DNA of 64,000 bases from Marimonas arenosa (GCF_030848945.1 NZ_JANHAX010000006.1:248001-312000), one strand, 5' to 3'; positions 41,919 to 52,018 are shown, numbered from the stretch's first letter. Numbers and translations are program-made. Notes: generated from the letters alone by a model not told the origin.

Positions 41919-42332
41919 TTACCCTTTCCTGATCGAGATCGTCTGCACCACCTGTTCGGGGACGGCGCGGGTCAGATCGACATGTAAAAGACCGTTTTCC
42001 ATCACCGCCTCGCCCACCTCGACGCCGTCCGCCAGCACGAAGCTGCGCTGGAACTGACGCGCCGCGATGCCGCGATGCAGGAAGATGCGGCCCTCGGCAT
42101 CGTCGCTCTGGCGGCCGCGGATCACCAGTTGTCGGTCCTCGACGGTGATCGAGAGGTCGGATCCAGAAAACCCGGCCACGGCCAGTGTGATGCGATAGGA
42201 GTTGTCCGAGGTCTGCTCGATATTGAAGGGCGGATAGCCTTCGTTGCCGGACTTGGCGTTGCGTTCCAGCAGACGTTCGAGCTGTTCGAACCCGAGAAGA
42301 TAGGGGGCAGTCCCCAGGGTGAGTTTCGTCAT
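41919..42332 (-). CDS. Hsp20/IbpA-type small heat shock protein
   Basis: The 137-residue alpha-crystallin-domain chaperone reads YPPFNIEQTSDNSYRITLAV, then VIRGRQSD, FLHRGIAARQFQRSF and the NGLLHVDL motif. It holds unfolding proteins for refolding. The start MTKLTLGTAPYLLGFEQLER is typical; upstream in-frame codons are not. A candidate promoter is given at 42401-42429. Confidence 0.92.
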   Translation of the reverse strand: MTKLTLGTAPYLLGFEQLERLLERNAKSGNEGYPPFNIEQTSDNSYRITLAVAGFSGSDLSITVEDRQLVIRGRQSDDAEGRIFLHRGIAARQFQRSFVLADGVEVGEAVMENGLLHVDLTRAVPEQVVQTISIRKG

Positions 42333-42400
42333 CGACACGGCCCTTTTGGTGCATAAGCGACAGTGCAAGGGCGGCCCCGTTCCGGCAGCCGCCTGGTAAG

Positions 42401-42429
42401 AATATGGTAGCGCTCGACAAACCATGCAA
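42401..42429 (-). promoter_or_regulatory. Candidate promoter of the hsp20-DUF1150 operon
   Basis: On the minus strand TTGCAT (42424-42429), within CTTGCAT, and CATATT (42401-42406) are 17 bp apart, about 70 bp before the start. The CTTG -35 might fit the heat-shock sigma factor RpoH, but the -10 does not clearly match its alphaproteobacterial consensus. Confidence 0.35.
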
Positions 42430-42446
42430 GAGCCCATGCAGGGGCT

Positions 42447-42474
42447 TTGCGAAAACGCGGAATTTCAGTATCTT
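42447..42474 (+). promoter_or_regulatory. Candidate ydcH promoter
   Basis: TTGCGA (42447-42452) and TATCTT (42469-42474) are 16 bp apart, about 34 bp before the ydcH start. It is back to back with the hsp20 promoter. Confidence 0.45.
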
Positions 42475-42507
42475 ATCGTTGTCTGAAGTGAAAGGAATCA
42501 AGCTGCG

Positions 42508-42732
42508 ATGAACGCCCCTTCGGATATCTCGATGAAAACTGACGAGGTGCTGCGCGTGGAACTGGAAGTGTTCCGCCGTGAGCACCGGGAACTTGACGAG
42601 TCGATCCGGGTCATGCAGGAGCGCGGCACCGCCGATCAACTTATGCTGCAGCGGCTGAAAAAAAAGAAACTGGCGCTGAAGGACATGATTGCCCTGATCG
42701 AGGACCGCCTGACGCCGGATATCATTGCCTGA
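42508..42732 (+). CDS. YdcH family protein (DUF465)
   Basis: The 74-residue helical protein has the DUF465 pattern of an N-terminal helix, HRELDESIRVMQERGTAD and the basic LQRLKKKKLALKDMIALIED. It is cytoplasmic and of unknown function. AAAGGA precedes the ATG. Confidence 0.87.
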   Translation: MNAPSDISMKTDEVLRVELEVFRREHRELDESIRVMQERGTADQLMLQRLKKKKLALKDMIALIEDRLTPDIIA

Positions 42733-42752
42733 GGCGGAATTATCCCTATAGT
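42725..42752 (+). promoter_or_regulatory. Candidate purE promoter
   Basis: TTGCCT (42725-42730) and TATAGT (42747-42752) are 16 bp apart, putting the start site about 20 bp before ATG 42781. The -35 lies in the last codons of ydcH. Confidence 0.5.
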
Positions 42753-42780
42753 GCGCCTCTCTTGATACCGGGGACAGATC

Positions 42781-43269
42781 ATGAGCGATGTGAAAGTCGG
42801 CATCATCATGGGCAGCCAGTCAGACTGGCCCACGATGAAAGAAGCGGCGAATATTCTGGACGAATTGGGTGTTCCTTACGAGGCGAAAATCGTCTCGGCC
42901 CACCGCACGCCCGACCGGCTATGGGACTATGGCAAGACCGCCGTCGACCGCGGCTTGAACGTGATCATCGCAGGCGCCGGCGGAGCGGCGCATTTGCCGG
43001 GCATGATGGCTTCGAAAACGCGGGTTCCGGTGATCGGCGTTCCGGTGCAGACACAGGCCCTGTCGGGCGTCGACAGCCTCTATTCCATCGTCCAGATGCC
43101 GAAAGGCTACCCGGTTGCCACGATGGCGATCGGGGCCGCCGGAGCGGCTAATGCCGGGTTGATGGCAGCGGGCATTCTCTCCGTGTCGGATCCGGCGCTC
43201 GCCGAACGGCTGGACGAGTGGCGTGCAACACTGTCGGCCTCGATCCCGGAGACACCAAGCGATGACTGA
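42781..43269 (+). CDS. purE: 5-(carboxyamino)imidazole ribonucleotide mutase
   Basis: The 162-residue class I PurE has the [20 protein letters not shown] start, [13 protein letters not shown] with the catalytic His, and [16 protein letters not shown]. It turns N5-CAIR into CAIR in purine synthesis. It overlaps purK by 8 bp. Confidence 0.96.
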   Translation: MSDVKVGIIMGSQSDWPTMKEAANILDELGVPYEAKIVSAHRTPDRLWDYGKTAVDRGLNVIIAGAGGAAHLPGMMASKTRVPVIGVPVQTQALSGVDSLYSIVQMPKGYPVATMAIGAAGAANAGLMAAGILSVSDPALAERLDEWRATLSASIPETPSDD

Positions 43270-44332
43270 GCCGCTCGTCGCCGGATCGATGATCGGCATC
43301 CTCGGTGGTGGGCAGTTGGGCCGCATGCTGTCCGTTGCAGCGGCGCGGCTGGGGTATCGCTGCCACATCTACGAGCCCGGCGCGGGCGCGCCCGCCGGCC
43401 ACGTGGCCGAGCGGGTGACGACCGCGGGCTATGACAACGAAGCGGCGCTACGCACCTTCGCCGAGAGCGTCGACGTGATCACCTATGAGTTCGAGAACAT
43501 CCCGACCTCGGCGCTCGACATCCTCGAGACGTTGAAACCCATCCGCCCCGGGCGCGAGGCGCTGAGAGTCAGCCAGGACCGGATCATCGAGAAAGATTTC
43601 CTGACCGGGCTCGGGCTGCAGACGGCCCCCTACGCGCCGGTCAACTCGGAGAACGATCTGCGGGCCGGCATCGCCACGATCGGCACACCCGCGATCCTGA
43701 AGACCTGCCGCTTCGGCTATGACGGCAAGGGGCAGGCCCGGCTCGATGCGCCGGACGAGACCGGCGCGGCCTGGGCGGCGATGGCCGGAGCACCGTCGGT
43801 GCTGGAGGGCTTTGTCGATTTCAGTCACGAGGTGTCGGTGATCGCGGCGCGGGGGCTGGATGGCTCGGTCGCCTGTTTCGACCCGGGCGAGAACGTGCAC
43901 CGCGAGGGCATCCTCCGCACGACCACCGTACCGGCGCGGCTCACACCCGCCCAGCGTACTGACGCGGTGCTCTTGGCGGCGAAGATCCTCGGCGCGCTCG
44001 ATTATGTCGGCGTGATGGGGGTGGAGCTGTTCGTGACCCCTGGCGGTCTGATCGTCAACGAGATCGCCCCCCGGGTGCACAATTCCGGCCATTGGACGCA
44101 ACAGGGCTGCAGCATCGACCAGTTCGAACAACATATCCGGGCCATCGCCGGCTGGCCGTTGGGCGACGGCGAGCGCTATTCCGATGTCGTGATGGAAAAC
44201 CTGATCGGCGACGACATGGACAAGGTGCCGGCGCTGGCAACGGAACCGAATGTGGCGATCCATCTCTATGGCAAGGCCGAGGTCAAAACCGGCCGCAAGA
44301 TGGGCCATATCAACCGGGTCAAGCGCGGTTGA
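43262..44332 (+). CDS. purK: N5-carboxyaminoimidazole ribonucleotide synthase
   Basis: The 356-residue ATP-grasp enzyme starts [20 protein letters not shown] with the dinucleotide-like loop. It has [30 protein letters not shown] and [14 protein letters not shown]. It carboxylates AIR with bicarbonate and ATP to feed PurE. The ATG at 43262 lies in the last codons of purE. Confidence 0.96.
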   Translation: MTEPLVAGSMIGILGGGQLGRMLSVAAARLGYRCHIYEPGAGAPAGHVAERVTTAGYDNEAALRTFAESVDVITYEFENIPTSALDILETLKPIRPGREALRVSQDRIIEKDFLTGLGLQTAPYAPVNSENDLRAGIATIGTPAILKTCRFGYDGKGQARLDAPDETGAAWAAMAGAPSVLEGFVDFSHEVSVIAARGLDGSVACFDPGENVHREGILRTTTVPARLTPAQRTDAVLLAAKILGALDYVGVMGVELFVTPGGLIVNEIAPRVHNSGHWTQQGCSIDQFEQHIRAIAGWPLGDGERYSDVVMENLIGDDMDKVPALATEPNVAIHLYGKAEVKTGRKMGHINRVKRG

Positions 44333-44339
44333 GAGGTCG

Positions 44340-44413
44340 CGGGGGGCGCTGCCCCCCAGCCACAAAATCCATGGATTTTGTGGCATCCCCCCGGAGTAAT
44401 TTCTGCAAGATGA
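44340..44413 (+). repeat. GC-rich repeat carrying a nested 26-bp perfect palindrome
   Basis: GGGGGGCGCTGCCCCCC, then a 26-bp perfect palindrome at 44359-44384 (arms GCCACAAAATCCA / TGGATTTTGTGGC), then CCCCCCGGAGTAATTT and GATGAAGGG. The flanks are the standard repeat found at 1384, 6747 and 35866; the palindrome occupies the short linker between hairpin and C-run. It follows purK and lies before the convergent surface protein gene. Confidence 0.65.
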
Positions 44414-44434
44414 AGGGGCGAGAGGCCTTCTCTC

Positions 44435-45679
44435 TCAGTGCCGAGCCGCCTTGAGCGCATCGATTTCGGCTTGCATCCGTGCCATCTGCTCCTGCTGGCG
44501 GGCGATGTAGATATGAGCATGCTCAAGTTCGTTCAGCATGCGGCCGAGCTTGTCCGAGACGTTGATCGGTTCATTCTCGCTCGTCGGGCCGACATTGGGC
44601 AGGTGGCCCAGCGCGAACATCCGCTCGGTGTGCTCGGCAATCGACGGCAGGTCGTAGTCGTCGCTGAACACCAGGTCGCAGCCGCCGCCGCAGGTGGTGC
44701 CGCCGGTTGTCAGCGTGCCGGTCAGCGTGGCGTCGCCGTTTGATTTGACTTCGAAGAGCTTGGTCTTGGCCGAGGAGGCGGAACCGACGGCGCCCTGTTT
44801 GAGGATGAAGTTCGTCCCCGCCCCGAACGACCATTCGCCACCCGTCGAGGTATTGCCCATCACGATCTCGGGGCGGCCGAAATTGCGCAGGTCGAGCAGG
44901 GTGCGGGGGCTGGAGACGGCGCTGTTTTCCTGGACATAGAGCCTGGCCGTGCCATTCGAGCGCAGCACGTGCAGCGCCGCTTCGGGGGTGAAGGCACCGA
45001 CGCCGACCCGGCCGGCGTCGTCGACCACCAGCGAATAGCCGTTGATGCCGGTCTTGACATAGATCGGGGTGATGCCGGCGGTCGGGTTATAGAGCTCGAA
45101 GCCGCCGTGATTGCCCTGAAGCACCCATTGCTGCGGCGTCTAGCCTTGGCTGCCGTCCTGTTCGAGCCGGATCGCCGGCGTGGTGCCGTCGACGATGTGC
45201 AGATCGCTTTGCGGCAGGGCGGTGCCCAGCCCGATATTGCCGCTGCTGCCGAGCCAGAACGCGTTCTCGGGCGCGCCGCCTGCGATGGTGAAGGGGGTGG
45301 TGCCGGCGGTGGTGTCCTCGACGGCGAACTTGTCGATCCCGCCCGAAGCGCGGGTGTTGGGATCGTTGATCCGCAGTTTCCAGTCGCGGTCGGGGCTGGT
45401 GGACGAGGAGGTGTCGTTGAAGACGATGGAATGCTGCGTGTACTGGAAGACCAGCGTTTCGTCGTTGGCGAAGGCCATGCCCGGGGCGCAGGTGTTGCCA
45501 AGGCAGAGGCTGCCGTCGATGACGCTGTCATCCTCGACATAGAGACTGCCCGTGGTGCCGGCATCGACGGTCAGGTCACCCTGGATTTCGACCTTGCCGG
45601 GATGGACGGTGGTTTGGGCCGCGGCCGAGAGGGCGAAGCCGGAAAGGATGGCGGCGGAGAGAAGAAGATGCCTGGTCAA
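44435..45679 (-). pseudogene. Secreted tail-fibre/adhesin-like protein interrupted by an amber codon
   Basis: A single reading frame of 415 codons is broken only by TAG at 45140-45142 (codon 180), in the context SQG-stop-TPQQW. TAG is one base from TGG; G-W-T-P-Q-x-W is what I would expect there. A TTG start at 45679, behind GGGAG, gives signal peptide TRHLLLSAAILSGFALSAAA. The body has beta-strand repeats (IRLEQDG, LHVLRSNGTARLYVQENS). The C-terminal YDLPSIAEHTERMFALGHLP, then a coiled-coil tail, resembles a trimerisation/chaperone end. Without read-through the protein is truncated at 179 residues. Confidence 0.7.
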
Positions 45680-45749
45680 TGCGGGTCTCCCGAAATGGGT
45701 TGAGGGGAACAATGGCGCAATCCTACGCCCGGCGGCGCGTCATGCGAAA

Positions 45750-45763
45750 AACCCAAATGGGTT
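45750..45763. promoter_or_regulatory. AACCCAAATGGGTT dyad upstream of the surface protein gene
   Basis: This 14-bp perfect dyad lies about 70 bp before the TTG start. The half AAATGGGTT recurs at 45693-45701. TAGGAT, about 18 bp from TTTCGC on the minus strand, could be a weak promoter next to it. No regulator is known to me. Confidence 0.3.
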
Positions 45764-45852
45764 ATGCCGGGGCATTTCGGTGCGAACCCGCGCCCCGGAG
45801 GCAGGCCGCAACATGCCTCGCGCGAAGGCGCATCGATCTGGCCGGAATGCAA

Positions 45853-45878
45853 AAAGGCGAGGCCCCTGCCTCGCCTTT
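45853..45878 (-). terminator. Rho-independent terminator of the bzt operon
   Basis: Perfect 10-bp stem AAAGGCGAGG / CCTCGCCTTT around CAGGGG, with TTTTTGC following on the minus strand, 20 bp past the bztD stop. Confidence 0.85.
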
Positions 45879-45898
45879 CGGTTGCTCCGGTGACCGCT

Positions 45899-46690
45899 TC
45901 AATGCCCCAAGATCTGGCTGAGGAACAGCTTGGTGCGGTCGCTTTGCGGGTTGTTGAAGAACTCTTGCGGTTCGTTCTGTTCGACGATCTGACCGGCATC
46001 CATGAAGATCACCCGGTTCGCTACCTGGCGGGCAAAGCCCATCTCGTGGGTGACGCAGAGCATGGTCATGCCCTCCTCGGCGAGCTCGATCATGGTGTCG
46101 AGCACTTCCTTGATCATCTCGGGGTCGAGCGCCGACGTTGGTTCGTCGAACAGCATGATCCGCGGTTTCATGCAGAGCGAGCGGGCGATCGCCACGCGCT
46201 GCTGCTGGCCGCCGGACAGCTGACCGGGATATTTGTCGGCCTGTTCCGGGATCTTGACCTTCTCCAGGTAGAAGCGGGCGGTTTCCTCGGCCTCCTTGCG
46301 CGGCGTCTTGCGGACCCAGATCGGTGCCAGCGTCAGGTTCTCCAGCACGGTGAGATGCGGGAACAGGTTGAAGTGCTGGAACACCATGCCGACTTCGGAG
46401 CGGATCTTGTCGATGTTCTTCAAGTCTGAGCTGAGCACCGTGCCGTCCACCTCGATCCGGCCCTGCTGGTGTTCCTCCAGCGCGTTGATGCAGCGGATCA
46501 GCGTCGACTTGCCCGAACCCGAGGGCCCGCAGATCACGATCCGCTCGCCGCGCTGCACGGTCAGGTCGATGTCGCGCAGCACGTGGAAGGTGCCGTACCA
46601 CTTGTTCATGTTGGTGATTTCGATAGCGACCTCGTCCGAGACGGACATCTGGCTGCGGTCTACATCGCGATCGATTGCGAGTTCGGACAT
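45899..46690 (-). CDS. bztD: Amino acid ABC transporter, ATP-binding protein
   Basis: The 263-residue ATPase has Walker [14 protein letters not shown], the Q-loop [14 protein letters not shown], signature [15 protein letters not shown] and Walker [15 protein letters not shown]. It is the HisP/GlnQ type. It is last in a bztABCD operon, the glutamate/glutamine/aspartate/asparagine importer of Rhodobacter (aapJQMP in rhizobia). The family name is firm; the exact substrates are inferred from the operon. Confidence 0.93.
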   Translation of the reverse strand: MSELAIDRDVDRSQMSVSDEVAIEITNMNKWYGTFHVLRDIDLTVQRGERIVICGPSGSGKSTLIRCINALEEHQQGRIEVDGTVLSSDLKNIDKIRSEVGMVFQHFNLFPHLTVLENLTLAPIWVRKTPRKEAEETARFYLEKVKIPEQADKYPGQLSGGQQQRVAIARSLCMKPRIMLFDEPTSALDPEMIKEVLDTMIELAEEGMTMLCVTHEMGFARQVANRVIFMDAGQIVEQNEPQEFFNNPQSDRTKLFLSQILGH

Positions 46691-46715
46691 GAAACTCTCC
46701 TTTCGGGCGTCGGCC

Positions 46716-48557
46716 CTATCTGCTGTGGCCGGTGTGGAGCTTTCGCTCGAGATACATGGAATAGCGGGACATCGAGAAACAGAAGACGAAGAACATCAGC
46801 GCGATGAACCCGTAGATCTCCCATACGACACCATTCCACGCGGCATCCGCGCGGATGTTGTTCGAGAGGCCCAGCGGGTCCAGCAAACCGATGATCGACA
46901 CCAGCGTGGTGTCCTTGAACAGCCCGATGAAGGTGCTGACGATGCCCGGGATCGAGATTTTCAACGCCTGCGGCATGATGATCAGCCGCTGCGCCTGCCA
47001 GTAGTTGAGGCCGAGGCTGTCGGCCCCTTCGTACTGACCCTTGGGCAGCGCGGCGAGGCCACCACGCACGACTTCGGCCATGTAGGCCGAGGCGAAGAGC
47101 GTGGCCATTATGATCACCCGCAGGATGATGTCAAAATTCGTCCCCGGCGGGAGGAAGATGTTCAGAAGCGTCGAGGCCACGAACAAGAGCGTGATCAGCG
47201 GCACGCCGCGGATGAACTCGATAAAGCCGACGCACAGCGCCTTGAGAAGTGGCAGGTTCGATTGCCGTCCAAGCGCCAGCAAGATGCCCAGCGGCAGCGA
47301 TATCGCGATCGCGACGACACCGATTGTCAGCGACAGCATCATGCCCCCGAAGTTACGGCTTTCGACCGGGCGCAGTCCAATCAGCGCCGCATTGGCATAG
47401 GTCGATTCGACCGTCTGTTCGGTGAACAGCACCTCGCCTTCGAGCCGCAGCACCTCTTCGAGCGCGTCGACGTCTTCGGACGGGATATCCAAGTTCTCGT
47501 CGACAATCCGTTTCGTCAACGCCTTGAAGCCGTTTTCCGACACCACCTTCGAAACCGTGTCCGGTAGCGCGGCACGCGCGGCGTCGGCTGCATCCCGAAG
47601 ACCCGGCAGTTTCTCGATCAGCGCCGGCAACTGCTCCATTTGGCGTTCATAGGATTGCAGGTCCGACAGGGTTGTGGCGGCAAGGCCTATTTCACTGCGC
47701 AGGGCGTCGAGCTTGTCCCGCAGCGGGCGGGCTTCTGCGATTAGATCGCGATAAGCCCTGCCGCCGCTTTCCTCGGCACTGGCTTCGCCTTCCATCACCG
47801 CATTCACCGCCGCTTCGGCGGTTTCAATCTCGCCTTCCAGCCGGGCGATCTCGGATTGCAGCCGGTCGATCTCGGCCGCGGTCTGTTCCAGCTGGCCGTC
47901 GATCCGGGCGGCCCCGATCGACGAGTTAATCAGACCAGAAACGGCGCCGACACCCCAGGCGAACCAGACCGCAGCAAACACCACCGCGGCAATGAGCCCC
48001 ACAAGCGACGACGCGCTTCGTTCGACATAGGAATAGACCAGATAGGCCAGCACGAACCCAGCCAAAACCAGAAGCGGCGTCCACACGGCCCCGCCCCAGA
48101 GCATCCAGGGAAACAGCACAGGGTAGATCGCTGAAAACCACAGCAGCTTGGGGCTGACCTTGTCTGAGAACAGAACCGGCGCCAGCGCCATTCCCAGAAG
48201 CAGGAAGGCCAGGATCGGACGCCAGTAAAGGTCGGCGGGGTAGAACCCGAAGAAGAGCTGCACCCAGCGGTCGCGGATCACCCCCCAGCAGGCGCCGGCG
48301 AAATGCCCGTCGCGGCCCAGTTCATGGAGGATGGCGCGGCATTCGTTCAGTGAGGCCGCTTGCCACGTCGGTGAAAACAGCCAAGGCAGCGCGACCGACA
48401 ACACGAAGAAGATCAGCAGCGCCGACAGCACCGTCAACACCGTGTTGAACCACCCCGAGAACAGGTTCTCGCGCATCCAGCCGATAATACCGGTGGTCGA
48501 GGCGGGCGGTTCCTGTTCGGGAACCATTTCCGTGCGGACATAGGATACATCGCTCAT
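46716..48557 (-). CDS. bztC: Amino acid ABC transporter permease with long coiled-coil insertion
   Basis: The 613-residue permease has N-terminal membrane helices (about 36-60, 112-210), then a helical, charged insertion (about 213-388, heptad-rich [20 protein letters not shown]) and a C-terminal HisM-type permease domain with the EAA loop [20 protein letters not shown] (about residue 510). Rhodobacter capsulatus BztC is, as I recall, about 430 residues; the excess is mostly the coiled coil. It starts 1 bp after bztB ends. The insertion may scaffold or regulate the transporter. Confidence 0.9.
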   Translation of the reverse strand: MSDVSYVRTEMVPEQEPPASTTGIIGWMRENLFSGWFNTVLTVLSALLIFFVLSVALPWLFSPTWQAASLNECRAILHELGRDGHFAGACWGVIRDRWVQLFFGFYPADLYWRPILAFLLLGMALAPVLFSDKVSPKLLWFSAIYPVLFPWMLWGGAVWTPLLVLAGFVLAYLVYSYVERSASSLVGLIAAVVFAAVWFAWGVGAVSGLINSSIGAARIDGQLEQTAAEIDRLQSEIARLEGEIETAEAAVNAVMEGEASAEESGGRAYRDLIAEARPLRDKLDALRSEIGLAATTLSDLQSYERQMEQLPALIEKLPGLRDAADAARAALPDTVSKVVSENGFKALTKRIVDENLDIPSEDVDALEEVLRLEGEVLFTEQTVESTYANAALIGLRPVESRNFGGMMLSLTIGVVAIAISLPLGILLALGRQSNLPLLKALCVGFIEFIRGVPLITLLFVASTLLNIFLPPGTNFDIILRVIIMATLFASAYMAEVVRGGLAALPKGQYEGADSLGLNYWQAQRLIIMPQALKISIPGIVSTFIGLFKDTTLVSIIGLLDPLGLSNNIRADAAWNGVVWEIYGFIALMFFVFCFSMSRYSMYLERKLHTGHSR

Positions 48558-48558
48558 C

Positions 48559-49950
48559 TTACCGCTCCACCAGTTTGACGCTGTTGTTGTACCAGTTCAT
48601 CACCGCCGAGATGCTGAGCGAGATCGTCAGATAGATCAGCATGCCGAGCAGCACGGTTTCGAGCTCGCGCCCGGTCTGGTTGAGCGTGATACCCATCAGC
48701 GTGCCGGTGATGTCCATATACCCCACCGCGATGGCCAGAGAGCTGTTCTTGGTGAGATTGAGGTAGTTCGAAATCAGCGGCGGAATGATGACGCGCAACG
48801 CCTGCGGCAGGATCACCAGGCTCATGATCCGCTTCGGCCGCAGGCCCAGCGCCGCGGCGGCCTCGGTCTGGCCGTGGCTGATTGCCATAATGCCGGCGCG
48901 GACGATTTCGGCGATGAAGGCGGCGGTGTAGAGGCTGAGTGCCAGCCACAGGGCAATCAGCGAGTTACGCATATGCGTGCCGCCCTGGAAGTTGAAGCCC
49001 CGCTCGATCGACGGGTAGGTCAGATATGTTCCCATTGCCCAGAACAGGATGGCCAGCGGGATCACGATCACGCCCAGGCGAAGGTACCAGGTGGTCGGGC
49101 GTTCACCGGTGGCCTCCTGAATATGGTCTGCCCTGGTCTTGATGCGGTGCGAGACATAGAACCCGGCCATCAGCACCAAAATTATCGCCATCAGGTCGAG
49201 GCTGATCTGGAAGCGGCCACAGCCCGGCCCCGGCTCTCCGGCCATTGGGCCTTCCGAGGCAAAATAGCTTTCACAGGAGGGGTTGTCGGGATCGGCGCCG
49301 ACGGGGAAATCACCCAGCCCCGTCCGCCAACCGGTCGGCTCGTCGAGATACTCGCCCTTGTCGTCCTTGGCATCGCGCCCGAACTGGACCTCGGGGACAT
49401 AGATGCCGCGGTTGGTGACGGCGACAGTGTCGAAGACCTTCATCGTCGCTGAGGGATTTTCGCCCTTGAAGGCCCGCGGCGCCGGCAGGCTCTCGATCAG
49501 GATTGCCATCACGAAGACGATCCACAACAGTACCGGGACGTTGCGGAACATCTCGACATAGATGGTCATCAGACGCGCGACGAGCCAGTTTTTGGACAAC
49601 CGCAGGACGCCGATGATAACGCCCAGGACCGTGGCCGTGATACAGCCCAAGAAGGCCACCAGCAGCGTGTTGAGAAGGCCGATGAAGGCCGCGCGCAGGT
49701 GAGTGTCCTGGTTGTTGTAGTCAATCAGGCGCTGGTTGATGTCATATCCGGCCGGATCGCTGAGGAATCGAAACGACGGCTCTTTGCCGAGTTCCGTCAG
49801 GTTCTGCATGGTGTTGCTGAACAGCCAGCCAAGCAGGATCAGGAAGCCGATCAATGCAACGACCTGGATGGTCATCGACCGGTAGCGCGTGTCGTAGATG
49901 AGCTGAGAAAGCCTGAACGACTCCCTGGGAGGGTCGGAAAGTGTTACCAT
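48559..49950 (-). CDS. bztB: Amino acid ABC transporter permease
   Basis: The 463-residue permease has about 8 helices and the EAA loop [20 protein letters not shown] near residue 345. It has a periplasmic loop at about 145-235, with [16 protein letters not shown], as is usual for AapQ/BztB. It forms the channel with BztC. The TACCATTGATG region 5' of it is separated from bztA by a hairpin. Confidence 0.92.
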   Translation of the reverse strand: MVTLSDPPRESFRLSQLIYDTRYRSMTIQVVALIGFLILLGWLFSNTMQNLTELGKEPSFRFLSDPAGYDINQRLIDYNNQDTHLRAAFIGLLNTLLVAFLGCITATVLGVIIGVLRLSKNWLVARLMTIYVEMFRNVPVLLWIVFVMAILIESLPAPRAFKGENPSATMKVFDTVAVTNRGIYVPEVQFGRDAKDDKGEYLDEPTGWRTGLGDFPVGADPDNPSCESYFASEGPMAGEPGPGCGRFQISLDLMAIILVLMAGFYVSHRIKTRADHIQEATGERPTTWYLRLGVIVIPLAILFWAMGTYLTYPSIERGFNFQGGTHMRNSLIALWLALSLYTAAFIAEIVRAGIMAISHGQTEAAAALGLRPKRIMSLVILPQALRVIIPPLISNYLNLTKNSSLAIAVGYMDITGTLMGITLNQTGRELETVLLGMLIYLTISLSISAVMNWYNNSVKLVER

Positions 49951-50041
49951 TGATGTCGCCCCTGTCAGTGGCGCGGGCCGCCTATCCGGCAGGGTATTCC
50001 CTGCTCGCCTTAGCCCGGTTTTTATGTGTGCAGAAGGGAAA

Positions 50042-50063
50042 GGGGCGCGGTTTCCCGCGCCCC
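50042..50063 (-). terminator. Stem-loop between bztA and bztB
   Basis: On the minus strand GGGGCGCGG-GAAA-CCGCGCCCC is followed by TTTCCC, 15 bp past the bztA stop. The 9-bp GC stem with a GNRA loop suits partial termination or 3' protection, letting the binding protein be made in excess over the permeases. Confidence 0.65.
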
Positions 50064-50077
50064 TGTCCTGGTGCCGA

Positions 50078-51097
50078 TCAGCGGAACGGCGGCGAGTAGA
50101 TCAGGCCACCGTTGGTCCACTGCGCGTTGAGACCACGGCTCAGGCCGATCGGTGTGTTCTCACCGATGTTTTTCTCGAAGATCTCGCCATAGTTGCCGTT
50201 GGTGGCAATGGCATTCACGGACCAGTCAGCGCTGAGGCCCAGCATCTCGCCGAGATTGCCCTCGGTACCGAGCAGGCGGTTGATCTCGGGGTTGTTGCCG
50301 GCAGCCGACGCCATTTCCTTGACGTTCGCCGAGGTGATGCCGAGTTCTTCAGCAGTGACGAGCGCGTTCAGCGTCCAGCGCACCACGTCACCCCATTCGT
50401 CGTCGCCGTGGCGCACGAGCGGGCCGAGCGGCTCTTTCGAGATGATCTCGGGTAGAACAACATGGTCGCCCGGGGTCTCGAAGGTGGCGCGGGTCGCGGC
50501 GAGGCCCGAAGCGTCGGTGGTGTAGACGTCGCAGGCGCCGGCCAGGTATTGCTGCTGCGCTTCGGCGTTGGTTTCGATCGGCACCGGTTCGTAGCTGATG
50601 TTGTTGGCGCGGAAGAAGTCCGCCAGGTTCAGCTCGGTGGTGGTGCCGGTCTGGATGCAGACCGTCGAACCATCGAGTTCCTTGGCCGACGAAACGCCCA
50701 GTTCCTTCGGCACCATGAAACCCTGACCGTCATAGTAGTTCACGCCGACGAAGGTAAACTTGAGATCCACGTCGCGCGAAAAGGTCCAGGTGGTGTTGCG
50801 GGCCAGCATGTCGACCTCGCCCGAGGCAAGCGCTGTGAAGCGGGTTTTGCCGGTGGTCGGCACGAACTCGACCGCTTTCGGGTCACCCAGAACAGCGGCG
50901 GCCACGGCGCGGCATACGGCAACGTCAAAGCCATCCCATTCGCCATTGGCGTCGGCGGCCGCAAAGCCGACCAAGCCAGTGGACACACCACAGTTCAGCT
51001 TACCGCGGGCCTTCACGTCATCCAGCGTTCCGGCCGCGGCGGCTCCGGCTGCGAGACCGGCCACCGTCAGTGCGCCAAGAAATACGGTTTTTTTCAT
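50078..51097 (-). CDS. bztA: Amino acid ABC transporter, periplasmic binding protein
   Basis: The 339-residue protein has a signal peptide (MKKTVFLGALTVAGLAAGAA) and the family's GKLNCGVSTGLVGFAAADAN, DFFRANNIS and WTNGGLIYSPPFR end. It binds acidic amino acids and their amides in the periplasm. The start at 51097 follows GGAAGAGG. Upstream (51098-51292) the leader contains CCCGGCT-GGGAC-AGCCGG and a second GC hairpin, and CGTCAA at 51223-51228 could be a minus-strand TTGACG -35, without a good -10. Confidence 0.93.
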   Translation of the reverse strand: MKKTVFLGALTVAGLAAGAAAAGTLDDVKARGKLNCGVSTGLVGFAAADANGEWDGFDVAVCRAVAAAVLGDPKAVEFVPTTGKTRFTALASGEVDMLARNTTWTFSRDVDLKFTFVGVNYYDGQGFMVPKELGVSSAKELDGSTVCIQTGTTTELNLADFFRANNISYEPVPIETNAEAQQQYLAGACDVYTTDASGLAATRATFETPGDHVVLPEIISKEPLGPLVRHGDDEWGDVVRWTLNALVTAEELGITSANVKEMASAAGNNPEINRLLGTEGNLGEMLGLSADWSVNAIATNGNYGEIFEKNIGENTPIGLSRGLNAQWTNGGLIYSPPFR

Positions 51098-51292
51098 GTT
51101 TACCTCTTCCTGATTGTCCGCCGTCTTGAGGCGGCTTTCTCCGGCTGTCCCAGCCGGGTGAGATTGCAAAGAAGGATGTTCCCCCTTCTGTGCCGACGAG
51201 TTTGGTCGGATTCATCCCGAAACGTCAAGCGATTCATCGGCAAAAAGAACGTGAGGAAACGGGCACTTCCGGGGGCGCAGGGTGATCTTTGG

Positions 51293-52018
51293 TCAACCGC
51301 CCGGAGCGGCTTCGCCGGTCAGGAAATAGAACCGCGCGGCGTGAAGGAACGCCTGGCGTTTGCCCTCGGCGAACGCCGCGGCTTCATCATCCGTGCCCCA
51401 TTGTTCCTCCTGCCAGGTCTCGTCGATGCGCGACAACGCCCACAGCGTTTCGGGCGAGGCGAAGCCGCGGGTCGCGGCCAGGCCCAGGACAAACGACCCC
51501 GACAACCCCACCAGATCGTGGAAGGCGGTCAGTTGGAACGCATCCATCGCCTGCGTCAGGGCCGCTGCCATCGCCAGCGCTTCGGGCTTTTGCGGGCGGT
51601 GGACCAGCCCGGAAACCGTTTGCAGATCAAGGTTTTGCCCGTCGCGTGCCCAGTCCAGCAGCGGATCCCAACCTTGCGCCTGCCGCGCCACAAGCTCGGC
51701 CGGCTCCTCGGCGCGATAACACAGCAGGTCACTGTCGCCATAGGCGGCGATCAGACCGGCGACCTCGGCCATCTGGTGGGCAACCTTGTCGATGGCGGCG
51801 TTGGCCGACCGGGTGAACGGCATCCTCGTGGGGTCGACCACACCCTCCTGCGCATCCCATTCGGCGGCGATTTCCTGTGCCAGTGCTTCGCTCGGCACGA
51901 TCAGCGATGCCTTGGCCGGGGTCTTCACCTTGCGCCCGTCGAGAAGCACGGTGAAACCGTCGCCCTCGGGGGCGATGCTGGCAGCAGTCCAGAAGCGTTT
52001 GGGTTTCCATTCACTCAT
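51293..52018 (-). CDS. ATP12-family F1-ATPase assembly chaperone
   Basis: The 241-residue protein has the ATP12 pattern: KRFWTAASIAPEGDGFTVLL, DGRKVKTPAK, EWDAQEGVVDPTRMPFTR, and the C-terminal DETWQEEQWGTDDEAAAFAE. In mitochondria Atp12p binds the alpha subunit of F1 before assembly; the bacterial role is assumed similar. It overlaps the HAD phosphatase by 4 bp and is the last gene of the operon. Confidence 0.9.
   Translation of the reverse strand: MSEWKPKRFWTAASIAPEGDGFTVLLDGRKVKTPAKASLIVPSEALAQEIAAEWDAQEGVVDPTRMPFTRSANAAIDKVAHQMAEVAGLIAAYGDSDLLCYRAEEPAELVARQAQGWDPLLDWARDGQNLDLQTVSGLVHRPQKPEALAMAAALTQAMDAFQLTAFHDLVGLSGSFVLGLAATRGFASPETLWALSRIDETWQEEQWGTDDEAAAFAEGKRQAFLHAARFYFLTGEAAPGG

Noticed and set aside
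45140..45142. TAG read as pyrrolysine or programmed read-through
   Set aside because: No reason to expect pyrrolysine in this lineage. A TGG to TAG change explains the codon more simply, though the question is kept open as a finding.
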